NCBI RefSeq assembly: GCF_001028665.1
Contig: NZ_CP011503.1
Coordinates: 1,054,001-1,118,000, forward strand
From: Burkholderia pyrrocinia
Lineage (GTDB): Bacteria > Pseudomonadota > Gammaproteobacteria > Burkholderiales > Burkholderiaceae
Direction: 5' to 3'
DNA: 64,000 nt
Part shown: positions 59,923-64,000 of the stretch, in pieces
Layout: every line of letters starts with the position of its first letter
Numbering within the stretch: the stretch's first letter is position 1
Notes under the pieces: model-generated
The model's input: the letters and a program-made list of their open reading frames with translations, nothing else
What the model was told of the DNA's origin: nothing
Databases searched by the model: none
Position numbers and translations under genes: made by a program

Positions 59923-61266
59923 ATGCATCATTCCCGTTTTGAATCCGCGCGCCGCGTGGCCGCCATCGCCACGCTCGGCGCCGCGCTGACGTTCACCGCG
60001 TCGCTCGCGCCGGCCGCCCCGGCCCCGCTGCCGACGCCGACCGGCGACATGACGCTGTCGCCGGCCGGCCCGCTCGCGACGCCGGCTTCCGCCCCGCCCG
60101 GCGCAGCGCCGCGCGCCGCGTCGCGCGGCAGCGACACCTACACCTACCTGCGCTGCTGGTACCGGATCAGCGACGATCCGCTCAAGCCCGAGGCGACCTA
60201 TGAATGGGCGCGCGATCCGGCGGGCGGCGACTGGTATCGCGTTCCCGGCTACTGGTGGGCGGACGGCGTCACGCAGTGGAAGAACATGTTCTACAGCGCG
60301 ACGGCGCAGGACACGCTCGCCGACGTCTGCCGCAAGACGCTCGCCGCGCGCGGCATCCGCGCGAACCTGACGCAGGCGGTCGCGGCGAACAACGCGCTGT
60401 CGTTCAACTACACGGTCTGGACCATCGATTCCGCGCAGCAGGACGCGCGGGTCAACAAGCTGATCGTGTTCGGCGACAGCCTGTCCGACACCCAGAACAT
60501 GTTCAACGCGAGCCAGTGGAAGCTGCCGAACGGCACGAGCTGGCACGCCGGACGCTTCAGCAACGGGCCGGTGTGGGCCGAATACGTCGCGAACGCGCTG
60601 CGGCTGCCGTTCTACAACTGGGCGATCGGCGGTGCGGCGACCGACCAGCACCTCGTCGTGCCGGGCCTCGTGCAGGAGGTCGACTCCTGGCGCGAATACA
60701 TGGATCGCGCGCCGGACTACCGGCCCGCCAATACGCTGTTCGCGGTGTTCGCGGGCGGCAACGATCTCGTGAACTACGGCCGCACGCCCGAGCAGGCGGC
60801 AAACGCGGTGCGGGACAGCCTCGAGCGGCTCGCCGCGGCCGGCGCGACGCGCATCCTGCTCGTCACGCTGCCGGACGTGTCGCGCGCGCCGGTGTTCGCG
60901 ACGCGCACCGACACCGCCAGCGTCGCCGCGCAGGTCAGGGACTACAACCGGCGGCTCGCCGACGCGGCCGCCGCGGTGCGCGCCCGCTACGGCGCGACGC
61001 TGCGGCTCGAGGTGTTCGACGCGTACGCGCCGTTCGACGATCTGCTGAGCCACCCCGCGCAATACGGCTTCGACGATGCGAAGCGGTCGTGCCTCGACAT
61101 CCCGAAGCCGTCGTCGTTCACCTACCTGGCCGCGCAGACGCCGCGCGCGGACTGCCGCGACCCGGCGCGCTTCGTGTTCTGGGACACGCTGCACCCGACG
61201 ACGCGCACGCACGCGTGGCTCGCCGAGCGGATCGCGCCGTTCGTGCGCGCGCGGTTGCTGGATTGA
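59923..61266 (+). CDS. Secreted GDSL lipase/phospholipase (thermolabile haemolysin-like)
   Basis: The 447-residue protein has a signal peptide cut near residue 31 and a linker rich in Ala/Pro. An N-terminal domain follows (YTYLRCWYRISDDPLKPEATYEWARDP and TLADVCRKTLAARGI) of the type found in thermolabile haemolysins and GCAT. The SGNH hydrolase domain has VFGDSLSDTQNMFN with the catalytic Ser near residue 185, GGND near 278 and DTLHPTTRTH near 421. It probably hydrolyses or transfers acyl chains of lipids outside the cell. No helper gene is adjacent. Confidence 0.88.
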   Translation: MHHSRFESARRVAAIATLGAALTFTASLAPAAPAPLPTPTGDMTLSPAGPLATPASAPPGAAPRAASRGSDTYTYLRCWYRISDDPLKPEATYEWARDPAGGDWYRVPGYWWADGVTQWKNMFYSATAQDTLADVCRKTLAARGIRANLTQAVAANNALSFNYTVWTIDSAQQDARVNKLIVFGDSLSDTQNMFNASQWKLPNGTSWHAGRFSNGPVWAEYVANALRLPFYNWAIGGAATDQHLVVPGLVQEVDSWREYMDRAPDYRPANTLFAVFAGGNDLVNYGRTPEQAANAVRDSLERLAAAGATRILLVTLPDVSRAPVFATRTDTASVAAQVRDYNRRLADAAAAVRARYGATLRLEVFDAYAPFDDLLSHPAQYGFDDAKRSCLDIPKPSSFTYLAAQTPRADCRDPARFVFWDTLHPTTRTHAWLAERIAPFVRARLLD

Positions 61267-61293
61267 AATGGATCCGGATCGGGCGCCGGTGAT

Positions 61294-61309
61294 CGGTCAT
61301 CGATGACCG
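61294..61309. repeat. Perfect 16-bp palindrome between convergent genes
   Basis: CGGTCATCGATGACCG is fully self-complementary. It lies 28 bases beyond the GDSL stop, just before the terminator hairpin. Confidence 0.6.
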
Positions 61310-61316
61310 GCGGACA

Positions 61317-61338
61317 GCGGGCGGCCGACGCCGCCCGC
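61317..61338. terminator. Hairpin between convergent genes
   Basis: GCGGGCGGC (61317-61325) pairs perfectly with GCCGCCCGC (61330-61338) over a 4-base loop. It lies between the GDSL and aminopeptidase stops and may end both transcripts. Confidence 0.6.
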
Positions 61339-61349
61339 GCCGGCGCCGC

Positions 61350-63200
61350 TTACAGCAACGGGCACGCCGTCACCTGCGTGCCGCGCTCCACGCACAGCCG
61401 CTCGTAGTCGCGCAGGTACGCGCGCTCGTCGTCGTCCAGCAGGTCGAGATCGATCAGGTCCCAGTCGTAGCCGACCGTCACGATGTTCTCGAACGTCACG
61501 GTATCCGGCTGCGCTTCGTCCGACCGGATGATCACGATGTTCTCGATCCGCACGCCGCCCTTGCCCGGCACGTAGATGCCCGGCTCGACCGAAATCACCG
61601 CATTCGGCACCAGCCCGTACTTCGCGCCCGGCGCGAAACGCACGCCGCCTTCGTGCACGTGAATCCCGACGCCGTGCCCGGTGCCGTGGCCGAAGTCGTG
61701 GCCGTGATCGCGGCACACCTGCCGCACGAGCGCATCGACGTCGCCGCCGGTCGCCGTGCTCGGGAAGCGCGCGACGAGCCCCTTGATGCACGCCTTCAGC
61801 GCGACCGTGTAGATCTCGCGCTGCCACGGCTGCGCGACCGTGTCCGCGCGCGTGCGGCGCAGCACGACGCGCGTGCAGTCCGTCGCGAAACCGGCTTCGT
61901 AGTACGCGCCGCTGTCGAGCAGCACGAGTTCGCCTTCCGTCAGCTCGACATCGGCACTCGCCGCCGTGTAATGCGCGAACGCGCTGTTCGCGCCGTTCGC
62001 CGCGATCGACGGAAACGTCAGCGCAACCGCCGAACGCGCGCCGTACGCGTCGTTGATCGTGCGCGCCAGGTCGTATTCGGTGTGGCGTGCACCCGGCTCG
62101 CCGGTCTTCGCCCAGCGCATCGTCTCGGCGATCGCCGCGGAGCTGCGCGCGAACGCATCGCGGAACCGGTCGAGCACCGCGGGCGTCTTCGCGGCCCGCA
62201 TCGCCTCGACCGGATTGAAGTCGGCATGGCGCGCGTGCGGCCACACGCGGCGCACCGCATCGACGAGCGCGCAGTTCACCGATTCGAAGCCGTAGCACAC
62301 GTGATCGACCGCGAACTGCGCGAGAAAACGCTCGAGCGCCGCGACGTCACGCCGGATCACGTGCAGCGCCGGATACGACTCGAGCGTGACTTCGCAACGG
62401 TCGCAGCCTTCCGGCAAGAACAGCGCGACCTCCCCGCCGACCGCGAACAGGAAGCCGAGATGCGACGACGCATTCGGGATGTGATAACCGCGGCTGTTCA
62501 GCAGATACGCGAGATCGTCCGACGCGCAGGTGAAGAACGCGGTCGTGCCGTGGTCCGCACCGGTGTGCGCGGCGAGCTTGCGGTTCAGCGTGTCGAGGTT
62601 CTGCGCGACGCTCAGGCCGGTCATCGATTCCGGCACCTCGAAGATCGGCCGCTCGACGGCCCAGCCCGGCAGCGCGATCGCGCGGTCGATCTCGCGATCG
62701 GCGAGGCTCGTCCAGTCGAGCACCGCGGCCTGCGTCTGCTCGAGCAGCCGGTTGCGCTGAGCGACGCTGATCCGCAACCCGTCGTAGCCGACCCGCGCGA
62801 GCCGGCTCGCATGCGCGAGCAACCAGTCGGCCATCGCCTGCCAGATCGTCACGTTCATCCCGAGCTTCTCGATGCGCACGCGCGCCGGATCGCACTGCTG
62901 CTCGGCCTGCAGGTGATAACGGCCGTCGACGAACAGTACGAACGGCGGCACGCCGAGCGCCTGCGCGGTCGCCGCGCTCAGGAAGATCCCGCAGCCGGCC
63001 GAGCCGTCGAAGCCCGACAGCGCGTAGCGCGGGTTATTGCTGAGCGGCAGGTACTCGGTGACGTATTCGTCCTGCGACGTGACCACCACCGCGTCGAGCC
63101 GCGCGGCGTCGAGCAGGCGCGACAGGCCGGCCTGCGTATCGGCGACGGACGCGTCGTACGGGGGAAGGCCGGAGAAGCTGTATTTCAGTCGATCGATCAT
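61350..63200 (-). CDS. Xaa-Pro aminopeptidase (M24B, three-domain type)
   Basis: The 616-residue protein has the three-domain layout of eukaryote-type aminopeptidase P. Two creatinase-like N-terminal domains cover about residues 1-320. The M24 metal site is complete: LLDSGAYYEAGFATDCTRVVL (two Asp), GHGTGHGVG (His), SVEPGIY (Glu) and VRIENIV (Glu). It cleaves the first residue from peptides with proline in position two, in the cytoplasm. It is divergent from an XRE-cupin regulator that could control it. Confidence 0.94.
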   Translation of the reverse strand: MIDRLKYSFSGLPPYDASVADTQAGLSRLLDAARLDAVVVTSQDEYVTEYLPLSNNPRYALSGFDGSAGCGIFLSAATAQALGVPPFVLFVDGRYHLQAEQQCDPARVRIEKLGMNVTIWQAMADWLLAHASRLARVGYDGLRISVAQRNRLLEQTQAAVLDWTSLADREIDRAIALPGWAVERPIFEVPESMTGLSVAQNLDTLNRKLAAHTGADHGTTAFFTCASDDLAYLLNSRGYHIPNASSHLGFLFAVGGEVALFLPEGCDRCEVTLESYPALHVIRRDVAALERFLAQFAVDHVCYGFESVNCALVDAVRRVWPHARHADFNPVEAMRAAKTPAVLDRFRDAFARSSAAIAETMRWAKTGEPGARHTEYDLARTINDAYGARSAVALTFPSIAANGANSAFAHYTAASADVELTEGELVLLDSGAYYEAGFATDCTRVVLRRTRADTVAQPWQREIYTVALKACIKGLVARFPSTATGGDVDALVRQVCRDHGHDFGHGTGHGVGIHVHEGGVRFAPGAKYGLVPNAVISVEPGIYVPGKGGVRIENIVIIRSDEAQPDTVTFENIVTVGYDWDLIDLDLLDDDERAYLRDYERLCVERGTQVTACPLL

Positions 63201-63630
63201 CGGATGCCCACGTTATTCATTGTTGTCGGCGGTCGGCGGCGTGACGCGGCGGGGCGCCTGCCTGAAGCAGGCTTGACGCGACACGGCGCCGATGGCCGGA
63301 CGACGCGCGGCACTGCACGTCGCCGGGCCGCTGTGGCGTGCCAGCGGCAGGTCCGCGGAAATTTTTGTCTCACTTAACTTTGTTTGATGCGCGCGACAGA
63401 ATCTAGAGCAGGCTGAAATTGAGGTCAAGCTAAAATTTTCGTAGGACTAAAATCGGCGGCACGGTGCCGCAGGCAGGCGCGGCGTGGCGTCGCCCGGCGA
63501 CACTGCGCGGTACAATGCGCCGGCATCGTCGTCCCGACGGCCGTGCTTCGTGCGATGCGCGGAAAGCAACGTCCCGGCGACTGCACCGCCCCTCCGCTCG
63601 CCTCCCGACTCGTTGCCACGAAAGAGATTC
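63201..63630. other. Divergent promoter region of the aminopeptidase and XRE-cupin genes
   Basis: No supported gene is present. The AT-rich part 63360-63455 is the likely promoter and operator zone and holds two CTAAAAT repeats, at 63430-63436 and 63447-63453. The rest is GC-rich without ordered structure. Confidence 0.5.
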
Positions 63631-64000
63631 ATGGATTCAGACATCATGCGTATCGGCCAGCGCATTCGCCGCCTGCGCCGGGAAGCGAAGAAGACGCTGC
63701 TGGAAGTCGCGACCGAAGCGAAGCTGTCGGTCGGGTTCCTGTCGCAGGTCGAGCGCCATCTCACGGGCATTTCCCTGTCGTCGCTCGTCAACGTCGCGAA
63801 GGCGCTGGGCGTGCCGCTCGGCGCGCTGATCGACCAGCCGCGCCAGGCGCAGCCCGATTCGCACGAGGGCAGCCGCAAGCCGTACGCGGTCGACAGCGCG
63901 TCGCAGTGGTACGAACGGCTGTCCACCACGTTCGACGGCAGCCAGATCAACGCGGTCAAGGTGCAGATGATGGAAGGCTACCGGTCGGAATGGGTGTCGC
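63631..64000 (+). CDS. XRE-cupin transcriptional regulator (partial, cut by window end)
   Basis: The first 123 codons are visible and the gene runs off the window. An XRE helix-turn-helix occupies about residues 7-60 (IGQRIRRLRREAKKTLLEVATEAKLSVGFLSQVERHLTGISLSSLVNVAKALG). The linker leads into what looks like the first strands of a cupin domain (QINAVKVQMMEGYRSEWVS). An AAAGAGA site precedes the ATG at 63631; an in-frame ATG at 63646 is the alternative. It is divergent from the aminopeptidase gene and may regulate it. Confidence 0.85.
   Translation, partial: MDSDIMRIGQRIRRLRREAKKTLLEVATEAKLSVGFLSQVERHLTGISLSSLVNVAKALGVPLGALIDQPRQAQPDSHEGSRKPYAVDSASQWYERLSTTFDGSQINAVKVQMMEGYRSEWVS

Noticed and set aside
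1..64000. tRNA, rRNA, insertion sequences or prophage
   Set aside because: No tRNA-like cloverleaf, rRNA segment, transposase, integrase or terminal inverted repeats were recognised on either strand.

Overview
The window is GC-rich chromosomal DNA (third codon positions almost always G or C) from a Burkholderia, most likely the B. cepacia complex. This rests on the gene families seen (a DUF3138 beta-barrel next to a putrescine operon, GlmU/GlmS, OmpC-like porins, an flg cluster with ycgR beside flgK) and on codon use. No rRNA, tRNA, insertion sequence, prophage or CRISPR array was seen. The only gene pair of typical accessory type is a HigB/HigA-like toxin-antitoxin module, and one small membrane-protein gene at 44.6-45.3 kb has visibly lower GC.

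Layout: 0-4.1 kb, a secreted Gly/Pro-rich protein, a bile-acid/Na+ symporter-like transporter and an EAL-CBS-GGDEF protein. 4.4-7.7 kb, a sugar operon (LacI regulator, AGE-family isomerase, PfkB kinase) that could convert mannose to fructose and then fructose-6-phosphate. 7.8-15.1 kb, small proteins, a MidA-like methyltransferase, a degenerate SDR protein, dihydroneopterin aldolase, ttcA, glmU and glmS. 15.1-16.6 kb, the toxin-antitoxin pair and two small unknowns. 16.7-18.5 kb, FTR1 iron permease with a cupredoxin-like protein, then a CopZ-like metallochaperone behind a CueR-type promoter.

18.5-34 kb is a complete putrescine uptake and catabolism locus. puuC and puuR run leftward. Rightward lie puuD, puuA, a putrescine aminotransferase, potFGHI, a DUF3138 outer-membrane barrel and two PuuB-like oxidases. 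The order puuD-puuA-aminotransferase-binding protein-ATPase-permeases matches spuABC-DFGH of Pseudomonas aeruginosa. Together these would import putrescine, gamma-glutamylate it, oxidise it and release GABA, with transamination as a parallel route.

34-45.3 kb: a three-gene lipoprotein operon (CsgG-like, DUF4810, DUF799/GNA1162-like), glutathione reductase, a small acidic protein, a porin, a DUF1275 protein, a split chromate transporter with a divergent LysR regulator, a uracil-type permease and the low-GC membrane protein. 45.4-59.7 kb is the flagellar axial cluster: flgL, flgK, ycgR, flgJIHGFEDCB on the minus strand, and flgA, flgM, flgN on the plus strand. Sigma-28 promoters can be read in front of flgK, ycgR and flgM. 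The window ends with a secreted GDSL lipase, an Xaa-Pro aminopeptidase and the start of a divergent XRE-cupin regulator.

The observations most worth following up are the DUF3138 barrel inside the polyamine locus, a paralogous module shared by FlgK and FlgL, the CsgG/DUF4810/DUF799 lipoprotein operon, the CueR-type promoter on a lone copper chaperone, and an inverted repeat at the start of the LysR gene that suggests a leaderless, self-regulated transcript.
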